Positions 1-11,784 are shown, numbered from the stretch's first letter. The stretch is 64,000 bases of DNA from Collybia mongolica (GCA_013420905.1 JAAXNY010000004.1:2232001-2296000); one strand, 5' to 3'. A program made the numbers and translations. Notes: generated by a model from the sequence alone, not told the origin.

Positions 1-1992
1 CACGTGGTGGAGAAGGTCAGGGATGATCATTGGGACATTGTATAATTGCTAATATCCTCATGAACAGGGTCTCGTATCCGATTCTGAGGCCAGGGAGCTG
101 TACAACATGTAATATTCGGCCGCTTCGACCCCCTTCAGCCCAAGATACTGATGTCCGCACATAGTTTTTTTGCTGGATGCCATCTTTTTATACCGTTATT
201 CGACCCGATGTACGATACATACGAAAGCTTGATGGAAAGGACACCCTGGACGTTCGACGCAATTTTGGCTGTAGCAGGGAAGATCCGCAGTGGGAATGGA
301 CCGCTCAGCCCAACGTTTTATAAGTGCCTGGAAGAGGCTCAGGGAATCGCTCGCTCGTCCCTCTTCGGTCCAGTGGTCCGAAAGGAGGCGGTACAAGGTC
401 TGAGACTTCCATTTTAATCTTAGATATCAATTCTGTTAAAGCATCATATTTCAGGCATGCTTCTGCTTGCTGCTTGGAGTACTAATGGATGGCTGCCCAG
501 TGGCCATGCGATGCGCATGGCGTTGGATCTTGGCCTACATCGCGCTCTGGAGAAGTTAGCTGATGACAACGGCAAGCAAAGGACCCAAGAAGAAGAAAGA
601 GACCTCGGTACGATTGTTGCACCGCCGGATGGGTATAGTTTAATGCTTTGATCATCCAGTGGTTTCTGCTCGAATATGGCTCTGTCTCTATTGGTTCGAC
701 CATCAGTAAGTTTTTGCTGGGACCCACAGAGTATACCTAGACTAACAGCAACAGAATGAGTCTAGGAACAGGGAGGCCGATTGTCCTTAGGGACGAAAAC
801 TCTATCCGACACTGTCGCTTGCTCCTCAGCCACCCTATGGCATCACCAACTGATGTCAGACTTATTGCTCAAGTCGAGCTCATTGCTCAAAAGAGTGTGT
901 TCTTCCCACACGCCTTCTGTCTTCAGCATTCATATCTGAAATTTTCAGCTCAAATTTACGAGACACTTGCCCCGTTGAATGGCCAGGTCAATCACAACAC
1001 ATTGGCATTTATACGTCGAGCCAATGTAGCACTAGACAAGTGGTGGAATGACTGTGACGAACTTCACCGTATGTTTGTCATTTACCAAGTCGGGGTCTTC
1101 GTCTCTTATGTATTGATAGGTCAAACGATGGATCAAGACTCTCTCCTGAGGAAAATTCTCGCTGGAGAATTGCATTATGCCAAACTTTGGTTAGTTTGTG
1201 TGGCACTTAGAGGTGTTGCATGGGACAAAATGCCTTTTGAGCAACGTGAACTTGCTTTCCAGGCCAAAGACGCTGCATCTAACTGCCTGTCAATTTTCTT
1301 AACTTCATCTGAATATCGGTACGCGTCCATTTGATGATCAATGGAGGGGGCTAATCAATTTGAATAGTGCTGCTCTGCGATACGCCGTGCACGACAGTCT
1401 TGTCACCGCGGCTTTCTCCGGTCTTTTCCTCCTCAAAATGGCTAGTCTCTTCCCTGCCGAGTTGGATTTGAGCGCTATCACGGGACAAGTGGAACAATTG
1501 GCCCAACTTCTTTCGGATGTAGCAGCCGAACGGTACGTGTTGCGATCTTTCATTGATTTCATTTACCTGACCTACCTGAAGGTACGCATTGGCATTGCGA
1601 ATCATGTTGGCCAACTTGCGTCGCAAAGTTGGAATGATCAGTGGGATCAGTACCCCCGTTCCTACAATGCCACCGCCGTCCTTTGCACAAGATATGATTA
1701 TCTCCCCTACTTTCATCGATCCAGCTATGCCACCGCCATTTACAATGGAAGAACTTGGGTTCGTGTGGCCGAGTGACCGAGGGATATTCAGTCCTTCAGC
1801 AATCCCAGTCTGGCTCCAGGAACAGGTCGGCCCTGTTTATGTAGTTAATATTTCTGATTCTAACTATCTTTGTCTTTACAGAGCTTAGCAGACCTCGGGC
1901 TTCCCGTCAACGGGTCCGATGGTATATTCCTCCAGATGAATGGTGCGAACGGATGGACGGGTGACTTCGCCCCTATGCCGGAGGCGTGGTGA
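1..1992 (+). CDS. Zn2Cys6-type fungal transcription factor, 3' part (partial at left edge)
   Basis: The visible part encodes the middle-homology (fungal_trans, PF04082) region and C-terminus of a Gal4-class regulator; the DNA-binding Zn2Cys6 domain would lie left of the window. Exons read 68-108, 165-397, 455 onward, with small introns between, giving ARELYN-IFFAGCHLFIPLFDP, then the diagnostic GWLPSGHAMRMALDLGLHRA block and the following ERDL...ARIWLCLYWFDHQ stretch. Later exons give a helical region (IRRANVALDKWW; KMPFEQRELAFQA; AVHDSLVTAAFSGLFLLKMA) and a proline-rich tail ending in PMPEAW with the TGA at 1990-1992. This architecture is typical of basidiomycete nuclear regulators; the target pathway cannot be read from it. 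Exon borders after 1050 are approximate. No frameshift or in-frame stop was needed to join exons, so it looks functional. Confidence 0.82.
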
Positions 1993-2260
1993 GACATCTT
2001 CACATGTTTTCATAGATAGACCACTCGGTGCTCCATATGATCATGTTTAGAATTCCATCTCTTGCATCGCTGTACCCTCGAATATATATTTATATAAATA
2101 TTGTATTCTGCTTACCTGATTGTAACGTACTTTTTCTTCTGCTTTCTCTTGGAGCATACTGCATGGACACATTTCTTGCAGAACCAGACATTCGTCTCTT
2201 TATAAAGCAGTGGCAGACGACACAAATATAGCCATCGGCAGAATATGAGGGGGGATTCCT

Positions 2261-3902
2261 TTATTCTTCCTCCGACTCGGTATCCTCTTGTTCCTGCAAG
2301 AACTGTATGATGCTGTTAGCAACTGTGTAGCCTTTTCAATCAAGGTCAACCTACTTTTACCAATGGTTCAGTGTTCTTTAGGAAATGCTGCCGACCTTGA
2401 GGTTTTGACCCTTTTTGATGCCAATAAATTATCGCTTGATCAGAAATACAATCCTTGTTGTATAAAACCTTGCGGAATATCAAACAAATCCTGATAAACG
2501 AGCGCATTTAAAAAGCCTTACTTTGAGAATCTGAGGGAATGCCTTGATGATACGAGTGTCTTCATAACAATACACCTGTACCACGTTGATGAGAGCGACT
2601 TCCGTTTTGGCACCATTACAAAACGGCTCTAGAATAGGGGCATATTTCTGCAAATTCGTGAGTCGTCATATGAAAGAATATTATGTTAGTGGACTTACCC
2701 CGACTTCTCGCAGAGCAAGGCCCTCAATTTGGTCAGGTCGTGCACTCCAATCAACGGATTTCATGAGGCCCTGCCATATACATTGGACTAACTCTGCTTC
2801 AGGAAGAGGTGTTTCCTCCTGGTGTTGCTTGATTGAGGTGATGATCTGAATATTGTGGGTAAGGACTCCAGCATTCCCAAATTTGCTCCGGAACATACCT
2901 GTTCTGGAGTATCCTCTCGCTCACAAAGCTCAGTTAGCTCCCTAACAAGCCCCTCCTTAACAACCACGTATTGCTTTTTAGCCCACCATTCGGCCACTTG
3001 AGGGAGGCCCTCCTTCTTGAAATGCTCTTCCAGCGCCTTGCCCTCACGCTTGTTTTCAGGGAAAAAAGCAAGAAGATCTTTGATCCCTCCACGTTTAAGG
3101 GTAGCTGATAGGTGTTCCATTGACTGGTCGATCAAGTACGCACGAAAGATCAGGGTGATGACATTGACGGATACATCTGAAGAATTACCAGTTTGAATGA
3201 AAATCTCATAGGCGAACAAATCACAAACCATTCTTCACCAGGTGATCCTTGGTCAAACTCTGTAAACAAGATGCATTTGCGAGACCTTGTGAAATCAAGA
3301 GCCCCACAGCAATCGACAACTTGTCTCTCTGAGTAGATGACCAACGGTTGATGTACTGAAGAAGACCTGGCAGAGCGAGTTCCTCGAGAGGTTTCTGAAG
3401 ATACTTGTATCTGAGAGTGGTTCGATCAGCCAATAGTCAAAACCCCAAGGTTGCAATGAATTACCTGCGGATGAGTTTACTGAGGACCTCAATGTATTTC
3501 TTTATGTCGTCCACCTCGATCGGTTCTTTCGCGTTGAATATAGTGAAAGGAGAAACCACGGCATTATCGTCGACATAGCTGCCTCCAGGCTGGATAAGCC
3601 CACCAACAAGAATGATTTCGAAAAGACAGTCGGCGTATTTGAGGAATTCGAGTTGAGAACCGGCTTGAACTAGTTTGGTTGCAAAAGAATCAAAGTCACC
3701 CTCTGGGACGGTTTCGAGGTGCTTGTAGAGTTGGTCTCTGAAAACTAAAAGAGAGAATGTCAGCTGTACAGACGCAACCGGGAACTCAGTAGGCAGCATT
3801 ACCAGTCGGCTCGTGTTTTGCTTGAGCTTTTACGGCGCCCTTTCTTGCCTTGATTCGGACCCCCTGTAGCGAAGGCTTAGGAGCGACTGATTGCTGAGAC
3901 AT
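2261..3902 (-). CDS. eIF5-mimic protein (5MP/BZW1-2 homologue) with C-terminal W2 domain
   Basis: 5MP proteins bind eIF2 and eIF3 through a W2 (HEAT-type) domain, compete with eIF5 and tune start-codon selection in the cytoplasm. The start ATG is at 3902-3900 (MSQQSVAPKPSLQGVRIKAR) and matches the BZW N-terminal pattern KPTLSGQRFKTRKR. After an intron at 3745-3802 follows VFRDQLYKHLETVPEGDF, then LEFLKYADCLFEIILVGG and the PGGSYVDD motif, all hallmarks of this family. Further exons carry GGIKDLLAFFPENKR and the W2 region (QCIWQGLMKSVDW; YAPILEPFCNGAKTEVALIN). The acidic C-terminus QEQEDTESEEE followed by TAA is the aromatic/acidic-box end typical of W2 proteins. The gene is absent from budding yeast but kept in basidiomycetes. 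It is divergent from the downstream PP2C gene. Confidence 0.88.
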
Positions 3903-4463
3903 GCACGGGCCCCGAAAGACTCCAAAGGTGTAGAAAACTTTGCGAGTCGACTGATCTGGTCACGAATCCGAGCAAACAAAGTTGTTTTGATAACAATCGG
4001 ACGTTGCCGAGACTATGCCACATTCATTATTATAACAGCTTTTTCTTTTTTTCAAAATCGCTTTCTCTCAAACTTACTGACAAATGTTATCTGGGATGCC
4101 TTTTCTTGTTCAGCTTTGTCTGCTGTAAACCAGCTATTACAACAAGATCCTGTACTTGCTTTGTAAGTTCTTTGTGTGAAATCGTGATGCCACCATAGTT
4201 CACTGCCTCACCAAGTTGACATCTAGCCTGATAATTGGACTGTAGGCTCATAACAGGCGCGCTCTGTCCAACCGTCTCTGCAATGTCCTTCCAATTGCTA
4301 TAAAGACCACCCAGGACAGTTCATTATCGTAGCACCATCTACCTCTCACCAAACACCGAGCCCAATGTCCCCTCCTATATTGTCGTAGGTATCAAGTGGT
4401 AATGAATCATTCAAAATCATCCCAACCACCAACTCTTACAGCCCGTCCGTCAACGCACGATCA
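3903..4463. promoter_or_regulatory. divergent intergenic region (5MP / PP2C-A)
   Basis: The 561 bp between the two divergent start codons hold no supported gene. ORF-length stretches at 3891-4198 lack start context or conserved features. Pyrimidine-rich tracts near 4025-4045 are the only visible compositional feature. I infer it carries both promoters; no specific binding site was recognised. Confidence 0.4.
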
Positions 4464-5609
4464 ATGCCAATAACGATGACCAACGGGACAGATACATTCG
4501 GTGTACGTCATATTCATAGTGATCCCTGTCACGTATCACGGCTCAACCTAGAGCTAGACTCTAAACCAATTTCCCTCACGAAGCATGTCATACCAGATTG
4601 GAGTCAGTGCTGCCAAAGGCCAAAGAAATACAATGGAAGATACCTACGGTTTCGTTGTCGATTTTGATGCGGTGCGTGGTCAAGGGCTATTCGCAGTTTT
4701 CGATGGGCACGGCAATCAACTCGCCGCAGAGTGGTGTGGCACGCAATTTCATAAGGTAGCTATATGTTCCTATGATATTAGAATCACCCTTCTACCTCAT
4801 AACTAACCGCTTTTAGCACATCCTCAACGCTATACAATCTCACCCCACTGTCCCTATCGCCGACGTCTTATCTGTCGCGTTTGATACCATGGATAAGGCT
4901 CTGCTACACCTGTCAAGCGCATCCGAAGCAATGGCGTCCTCGGGTAGCACCGCGGTCACAGCCTTTATAAGAATTGAAGATGTAAACAGACAGCAACCTT
5001 TTATCTCTGCGTATCAGGAGAACAATCTGGAAAGAACTTCACATCCCTCACATAAAACTTCCATAACACCCCCAACGAGTTGTAGACGCGTTTTATATTG
5101 TGCCAACGTCGGTGACTCTCGCGCGGTGCTTTCGAGAGGTGGTGAGCCTATGCGCCTCACTTATGATCACAGGACGTCAGATGTTGGCGAAGCAACGCGC
5201 ATCAGAAATGAAAATGGCGTTATCTTTAACGGTCGTGTTAATGGCTATTTGAATGTGACGCGAAGCCTTGGGGATCATATCTGCGAAGGTGAATACTCCT
5301 TGAAGAAATGTATCATCAGCGTGCCACACACAACGAGAACGGAACTCGCGGACAAAGACGAATTTTTGATTTTGGCTTGTGATGGAGTGAGTTCACACTG
5401 GTGACCAAGTACAGACACATCATTGTATGCTAATTATTACCATCAAGTTATGGGATGTCATAAGCGATCTCGAAGCTGTTCAGCATGTCCAACATATCAA
5501 GGATGCCGAGGTCGCAAGCTTGGCACTACTGGATCTTGCCCTTTCCAAAGGCGCCCACGATAACGTGACAGTCTTTGTTGTATGGTTCAACCCGCTTGGA
5601 GTGGCATAG
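4464..5609 (+). CDS. PP2C-family Ser/Thr phosphatase, paralogue A
   Basis: Mg/Mn-dependent protein phosphatase of the PTC1-like group. Exons are 4464-4502, 4558-4755, 4817-5386 and 5448-5609, all joining in phase 0. The start is chosen because exon 1 plus intron 1 line up exactly with those of paralogue B at 7044. Metal-site motifs are all present: NTMEDTYGF (E/D), FAVFDGHG, CANVGDSRAVL, LILACDG and HDNVTVFVV. The protein is about 322 residues, a single catalytic domain without targeting signals. It lacks the long Ser-rich insert seen in B and has only a short loop (about residues 165-180) between RIEDVNRQQPF and RRVLYCANVGDSR. Substrates are not predictable; PTC1-type enzymes usually dampen MAPK stress signalling. 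It pairs with paralogue B as a local duplication. Confidence 0.9.
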
Positions 5610-5770
5610 AAAGAATTACTCGTATTTTCATCTTACTTACACCTGAATTACATGTCTAAATGGTTTTGTTTCTTCAGAAGAAACTTAATAACACTGGTTC
5701 AATACGTACAACCATTCCTTCTAATTTCAAGCCTCCAACTCCTTGAAAAGAGAAGCAGGGAAGTGTTTTA

Positions 5771-6315
5771 ATGTGCTTGATACACAGGTCGTTGTTTAGT
5801 TGCGTATATTTCTCCCTGAACAAAAGTATCTACGGAAGTATTCAAGCGTCACTGCCGTCACTTACTGTGTACCTGGATCACCCTCAATGGGGTGAATCTC
5901 TGGTTGATGTGAAATATTTCGCAAATTACGGGCATCAACTGGTGGTATCATTCGCGTTCTTGTGGGGCCTGGGAAATTTCTATGATCTTCAAGGTACGTT
6001 GAAATCTCTACAAGCTTCAGACAAGTCTTTCCTAGCGCTGACTGTCAATCTTGTCTTTCCAGGCTCTTTGGCAAGCCATATAGACCTCAACGCCGTATTC
6101 CTACACTTATTGCACCAGCGATGATGTGGTAAACATCTGATTCGGATCTCGCATTTCGAGTGGCAAGCTGGAGACCTGCGAGCCTGTTGGTGATCGTGAC
6201 AATTGATGGCGATGGCCGTAGCCTGGCACACCAGTGATACTAATCTCACCACTTGTTTAAAAGCCTGGACAGTTATAGGGTGAAATACATTCGTTCTCAT
6301 CTTAAATTGAGACAA
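5771..6315. other. unresolved locus: competing gene models on both strands
   Basis: Two weak models overlap. On the plus strand an open frame from 5771 to 6124 contains a good-looking intron (donor GTACGT after 5992, pyrimidine-rich acceptor at about 6062), but the intron is itself open and the protein has no recognisable motif. On the minus strand exons from about 6315 to 5989, 5945 to 5874 and about 5818 to 5772 could be joined by introns with GTACCT and GTACAC donors to end in GEIYATKQRPVYQAH. Neither has a domain I recognise. I cannot choose without transcripts. Confidence 0.25.
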
Positions 6316-6329
6316 GGTGTCCTGTTGTG

Positions 6330-6795
6330 ATGCGCTCTTTCTTCGTGGCCGCTCTTGCCTCTCTCGTCGTTGTTGTGCAAGGAAAGGCTGAAATGCCCCG
6401 TCCAGGTGTATGTGTTCCGATTTTGACTCATGTAACCGGTTTGATCTAAATATTTACTTCAGGCATTTTGTTGCCCTCCTACTGGTCCATTGGGGCTACC
6501 CCTTGTAGTGCAGAAAGTCGGCGCCTTTGCGATCTTTTGTTCGTGCGTAAATTCAGTATATATACGAGGTATCTGTCGGGATACTCATGTTTTGGATTGA
6601 CCACAGCTATGCCGATGGCACAGGAGAGAGAAAACCTTGCTATTATGTAGGTCGTTATTTCTATACAAAGACCTTGAAATCCTGAGTGATGACATTTGGT
6701 AGCGTTCCCTAAACGGCGTCGGAGGAGGACCATCTGTGGGTTGTCCCGTGCAGGCCATCAACAATGGGGACTCAGCAAATTGTCCTGAGATTTGA
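6330..6795 (+). CDS. small secreted six-cysteine protein
   Basis: Four exons (6330-6407, 6463-6542, 6607-6646, 6703-6795) join in frame to a 96-residue protein. The N-terminus MRSFFVAALASLVVVVQGKA is a clear secretion signal with likely cleavage after about residue 19-21. The mature chain of about 75 residues has six cysteines: an adjacent CC pair (AFCCPPTG), then FCS, KPCYY, VGCPV and ANCPEI at the C-terminus. An even number of cysteines and small size fit a disulfide-stabilised extracellular protein such as the small secreted proteins of Agaricomycetes. The spacing does not match hydrophobins (which need eight cysteines). The gene is too fragmented by introns to show as one long frame. It lies between the two PP2C paralogues. 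Function unknown; it could be an apoplastic or developmental secreted protein. Confidence 0.7.
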
Positions 6796-7043
6796 GGAGG
6801 CTATGCAATTGTGAAGATGGTCCTTACAACGCATTATAGTACTCGTTAAATTAGTTTTTGCACAATGTGATCTCATGGTGTTTTGTTCTGTTGTCTTGGG
6901 GCATTTCTGGGGCGCCTGCCTATTTTGGATGTTATAACATTTTGGCCAAGCTTTGGCTGGCTTGTATAAGAACCGCCACAGCAACCATAACCGCACCCTC
7001 ATTCCTATTCTCCATCTCGTCTCACTACCCTGCCCCGCCACCC

Positions 7044-8416
7044 ATGCCCCCTAGATTTAGTGATTCTCCAAATGCACGTTCTAAATCTATAACTACCGTC
7101 GAGCTGGACACCCATGGTGTACGTTTTTAACCCAATGTCATCATCGCCTCATCTATAACTATTGTTTAGATCTTAAATCGACATTCCGCTAAGAATTCTG
7201 CCTTCCAAGTAGGTGTATCCGAGGACAAAGGAACACGAAGGACTATGGAAGATGCTCATTCATTTGTTGTTGATTTCGACTCCGTTCGTGGTCAAGGCTT
7301 CTTCGCGGTATTCGATGGGCACGCTGGTAAACATGCCGCGGAATGGTGTGGATCCTATTTCCACGAGGTTCATCTCCTCACTATCTTGAACTAGACTTCA
7401 ACTCACACGGTCTCATAGTATCTCCTCTCATGTTTGCATGCATCACCAAATATGCCCATTCCCGATATTCTCAATCAAACGTTTCACAAAGTAGACGAGT
7501 CTCTCTCCAAGATGTGCGAAGAATCCGAGGGTAAGATCCACTCAGGATGCACTGCAGTGACAGCTTTTCTGCGTATTGAAGATGCAGACGGACAACAACC
7601 ATTCTTGGCCTCACCGTCGTCTCCAACAGCTGAATCCCCAGTATCTGGCCACAGTCTCGATGGTGATGAGTTGAATAGTGCTCATAGCAGCGGCGCGGAA
7701 AGTTCTGGAGCCGGAATAGGCGATGACTCAAAACTCAAGAAGAAATCTGGTAGTAATAGCCGCCTCCGGAAAGCTCTCAAGAGCCTGGGAGGAGGGAGCG
7801 CTAGCTCAAGCAAAAATTCCGTACCTACCACCCCTCGATCCTCCTCGCCTTCTACATCGAGGAAAATCGTAGCTGTCGGGACGACGATTACGATACCCCC
7901 AGTTGACGCAAGGCGTGTTTTGTATAGTGCCAATGCAGGCGACGCGAGGGGCGTCCTTTGTCGGGCCGGTAGAGCCGTGAGGTTAACCTATGATCACAAA
8001 GGTTCGGATAAGCAAGAGGCTAAGCGGATTACTGATGCCGGAGGTTTCGTCATGAGCGGGCGCGTGAATGGCGTTCTGGCCGTTACACGCAGTCTGGGTG
8101 ACTCTTCGATGAAGGAGTTTGTCGTTGGTGCGCCATACACCACGGAAACTGAGCTATGCGATGAGGATGAGTTTTTAATATTGGCCTGTGATGGGGTACG
8201 TCATGCTCCTCCCTTTACCACCACCATTGGCCCACACTTTTTCCTCAGCTCTGGGATGTCGCTAATGACCAAAATGCGATCGACCTTGTACGTGATGTCG
8301 CAGATGCACAACAGGCCAGCACGAAGCTGTTGAAGCATGCCCTTTCTCATCATACCACGGATAACGTTACTGTTATTGTCGTTCGCTTCAAACACGTCTC
8401 ACCTCAAACAGCATGA
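7044..8416 (+). CDS. PP2C-family Ser/Thr phosphatase, paralogue B with Ser-rich insert
   Basis: Second PP2C. Exons 7044-7118, 7170-7367, 7419-8195 and 8249-8416 join in phase 0. Exon 2 is 198 bp, the same length as in paralogue A, and every intron sits at the same codon, so the pair arose by duplication. Motifs: RTMEDAHSF, FAVFDGHAG, SANAGDARGVL, LILACDG and TTDNVTVIVV; all metal-binding acidic residues are kept. Differences from A: the usual GDSR is GDAR, and exon 3 is 207 bp longer because of a Ser/Gly/Lys-rich insert (about residues 115-210, including KLKKKSGSNSRLRKALKSLG and TTPRSSSPSTSRK) between the QQPF and ARRVLY landmarks. The insert is likely disordered and basic, with many possible phosphorylation sites. 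Protein length is about 407 residues. Confidence 0.92.
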
Positions 8417-8924
8417 TTTTAGGGATAGTTTTGCTCCGGGGGAGAACTGTATTCTACCATAATAATTAGGTCTTCATTTTATTTGTTGATATGCGTCTAT
8501 GGTGTTCATTCTGTTGATACTCTCTATTTCTCTACCTTACATTGGTGCTTACCATATTTGTTTACTGGGCCGATAGATAGATAACTGCATCAAAAACTAG
8601 ATGTTGTGATGGTTCATATATACGTAATCGTATACCATGCTATCCTTCAATGGACCCCTGTATTTCGCTTCATATATAAACAGTATGAGAAGCACTAATC
8701 GCCTCGATCTTGTCTTCCTGTCATCACTTGCCCACAAGCTCTTCGGCCATCTTGAACCAGGAGCTCTTTGTCACTTTGCACTCTACGTTGAAACGCAAGT
8801 CGTCCTTAATATTTCTTTCCAAACCTTCAAGCCGGGTGGAAAAAACACGTTCTAACTACAATCGTCTTCCACGCCTACGACACAGGAGTTCTCTCAACCT
8901 TTTAGCCATCATCACTAGCAGTCC
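8417..8924. promoter_or_regulatory. intergenic region upstream of the CTL transporter
   Basis: About 0.5 kb without a supported gene. The stretch 8640-8920 is pyrimidine-rich and probably holds the promoter and leader of the downstream transporter gene; a TATA-like TATATATAAAC occurs near 8672. No RNA gene or repeat was recognised. Confidence 0.35.
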
Positions 8925-11360
8925 ATGACATCTATGTACCAAGAAGTGCCATATCCTGGCCCCACACCTGCCTATGGCCAAGGCTATGGAGGGTACGCTC
9001 CGCCTCCACAACGGCCGATGTACGATAACAAAACGCCCTTCGATAACGGCCGGTTCAAGTCTAAGAAGACGATCAATGACCCTATACTTCTAATCTTCTT
9101 TGTGCTTCAGGTTTGTTACTTTTGCTGCCATGGCTATGTCGGTCATTTGCTCATCCCAATCCTAGCTCCTAGGTTTCGCGGCGTTGTCAGGTATCACCAT
9201 TTCCTCATGGGTGTCTGATGGTGGCTTTGGTGGAGGCCTCGGAAAGTCTGGCGGGAAGACTGGGACGCCTGTCACTCTAAATCAGTTCGTCTATGGTCCA
9301 TCGTGCTGCTTCTTTTTCTTAGCTTAAATACCACCTAGGAGCACCGTGTATCTACTCCTCCTCGTCACCGCAGCGGCAGTCTTGCTTTCCGCTGGCTACC
9401 TCATGCTCACACGAGCATTTACACGACTCATTATGCATATCACCCTCGTTTTATCCATTCTTTTGAATATGTACGTTTTACTCCTTACAACGCATACGGC
9501 CTGTTCACTCGTGATGCAGCGGAATATGTGTTTATTACTGGATTACAAAATACTACTGTACGTGCGCAATTGCCCCCACTACGTTCACTACGCTGACAGT
9601 GCTCCCAGCCGGAGCAATCATTTTCACTATCATTGCTATATTCTCTGTCCTTTCCTATTGGGGCTTCAAATCACGTATACCCCTTGCGTCTCTCCTACTT
9701 CAAGTTATCATGGATGTATCGAAACATCACAAGAGCGTGTACGTTGTTGCATTCACTGCTCTTCTCATACAAGCAGCGTTGGCGGTGTAAGCTGCTGCAT
9801 TGATTTTCGTGCTGTGCTTTTTGATAAATTAATACAAAGCTGGTTCACATTCGCTGCCATTGCCACGTGAGTCTCAATGTTCAAGTCAGTCCGATGTACT
9901 AACTTTTATCAGGTATTCTAAATGGACACCAGGAAATCCAAGTATGTAAAAAACGGGTGGTCCAGAAATGTAATCTTATTTCTGTTCCAATGTGTCAGAT
10001 TGCGCCTCTTCTAGCTGCTCTTCTGGAAAAGTGGCTGGGTTGATCTTCTATGAGACCTTTTCCTTCCTATGGACATCACAGGTTGTCGGCAACGTTGCAC
10101 TTGCTACTCTCGCCGGAGGACCATACGGCTCGTGGTATTACTTTGGCCCCCGTGAACTTGGTGATATGGCAAGGCATCTTCCATGAGAAATACTCAATCT
10201 AATTTCTCTTTGCCTCAGCCAAAGCACCCGACGCTTTCCGCATTCTGCCGAGCGTCAACGTTGTCTCTTGGTTCCATCGCCTTTGGCTCATTGATTGTCA
10301 CTCTTTTGGAGCTCTTGAAAATGATTTTGAATGCTGCAAGAAATAACGCTAATGCGGAAGGTCATCGTAAGTGAAGTCAGAATCTTCAATGGCTAACAGA
10401 GCACTCACCTTTTCCGAAAGCTGTGGAAGCATGTTTAGCATGTTGTGCGGCTTGCTTTGTGGGTATTGTTGAAAGCATGGTAGAATACTTTAACAGGTAT
10501 GGGAGTTATTTTGATTTATGGATTCCCTTAAAAACGGTTCATGGCGGAAACCCAGATATGCCTACATTGAAATTGGTCAGTCATGCGACCTCCGAATTTC
10601 TATAACATGTTAAACATGATCCCCAGCCCTGTATGGGAAGGCGTATATCCCCGCAGCCAAAGACACCTGGAGACTGTTCAAGGATAGAGGTATGTATCTC
10701 TACTCTCTTTAGGACTGATCAACACTCATCATATACAGGTATCGACGCCCTGATTAATGATTCTCTTGTTGGAATGAGTGAGTGTTAAGTATGCCAATAG
10801 CATGGGCTCTACCAATCACGGTAATCATTGATCAGCAATGACATGGGGTGCCTACGCTATTGGACTATTGTCCTCATTATTTGCGTTTCTGTATCTTCGA
10901 TGTGGGTCTCAAAAGTTTTACTCGTGGATAATGTTATCAACACAACTTTCATAACAGTCACAGCTCCTTCTTATAATCTTGATGGACAGTATACGGCACC
11001 CGTACTATTATTTGCCTTCCTAATTGGGTTGCAATGCTGTGTGTTTCATCTTTCACATCGTATCTGATACTGATTCAACACCAGCTCTCACTCTGTCGTC
11101 CGCGATTGAAGCTGGCGTATCAACCATGTTAGTAAATTTTCTTATATTGGTTAAAAGTACATGGATTTAAGAGTACCTCATTCGTAGATTTGTCGGGCTC
11201 GCCGAGGACCCTCAGGTGCTGGCTATCCGTGCCCCAGAGCTCTTTGGGGTATGTGCCTCCCAACATATTCAAATAATGTGGTGCGATTGCCTTTTGATTT
11301 TTCTTGTAGATGATCGCTGCAACGTACCCTGATGTGGCCAGTGGTGTGCAGAGAGCTTAA
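8925..11360 (+). CDS. PNS1: choline transporter-like (CTL/Pns1) membrane protein
   Basis: Multi-exon gene for a plasma-membrane CTL-family protein (PF04515). The cytosolic N-terminus is short and Pro/Gly/Tyr-rich (YPGPTPAYGQGYGGYAPPP), as in fungal Pns1. About ten hydrophobic segments follow, for example DPILLIFFVLQ, VYLLLLVTAAAVLLSAGYL, LPAGAIIFTIIAIFSVLSYW and WFTFAAIATY. Family landmarks include FSFLWTSQVVGNVALATLAG, GPYGSWYYFG, FGSLIVTLLELLKMI, CCAACFVGIVESMVEYFNRYAY and the C-terminal DPQVLAIRAPELFG. The ATG at 8925 is the first in-frame start and gives the expected tail; the stop is TAA at 11358-11360. At least nine introns are needed; the first donor is best placed at 9115 (not 9111) to keep the frame. 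Yeast Pns1 is not needed for choline uptake, so the substrate is uncertain. Confidence 0.87.
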
Positions 11361-11563
11361 AATATTGTACAGTAAGGGAGACCGATGCAAGAATGTGTCA
11401 AACATCCTATAATAATCTTCATTAGCTTCCTATCTGGATGTAATTAGATCATGATCAAATTAATTCACAAACCATAAGTAATGTCAAGATGAAGTAAGTA
11501 GTCCAAAACTGGCAAGTGCATTGCATGACGACTAGTGAAGCTGACAATGTGATATCTTTGCAA

Positions 11564-11657
11564 GTCCTTGTCGATTAGTGGTCAAATCATCTCGTTGTGG
11601 ATGTTGTCCAGCAACAGTGGCTCCGAGAAGCCGGAAGTTCGAATCCTCCCTGGGACA
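11564..11657 (+). tRNA. tRNA-His (GTG) with 22-nt intron, copy 1
   Basis: The sequence folds as a tRNA: acceptor 5' GTCCTTG with 3' CTGGGAC and discriminator A, D-arm GATT/AATC, anticodon stem TCTCG/CGAGA with loop TTGTGG(C), T-loop TTCGAAT. The anticodon GTG reads His. An intron of 22 nt at 11601-11622 sits after position 37, the canonical site, and forms its own stem (TGTTG/CAACA). Two imperfect pairs (T-T in the acceptor, A-C in the T stem) are shared with copy 2. A Pol III terminator T-run follows at 11661-11666. It marks the left edge of the transposon island. Confidence 0.75.
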
Positions 11658-11784
11658 ATATTTTTGAGTATAAGCTGGGTCAATCTTGTGTAGCTCTTTC
11701 TGCAATAACCATTCTAAGTTGGTAGTATTACACGTGCACTTGCCTCTTCTACAATATCCTAATGCACCAAAAGAGCTGAGATAT

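Noticed and set aside
6330..6795. Hydrophobin
   Set aside because: Only six cysteines and only one CC pair; hydrophobins need eight with two CC pairs.
11564..11657. Interpretation as the head of a tRNA-derived SINE
   Set aside because: Only tRNA-length similarity is shared by the two copies, the intron position is canonical, introns are foldable, and no common tail or target duplication is seen. It is kept as an alternative in the finding.
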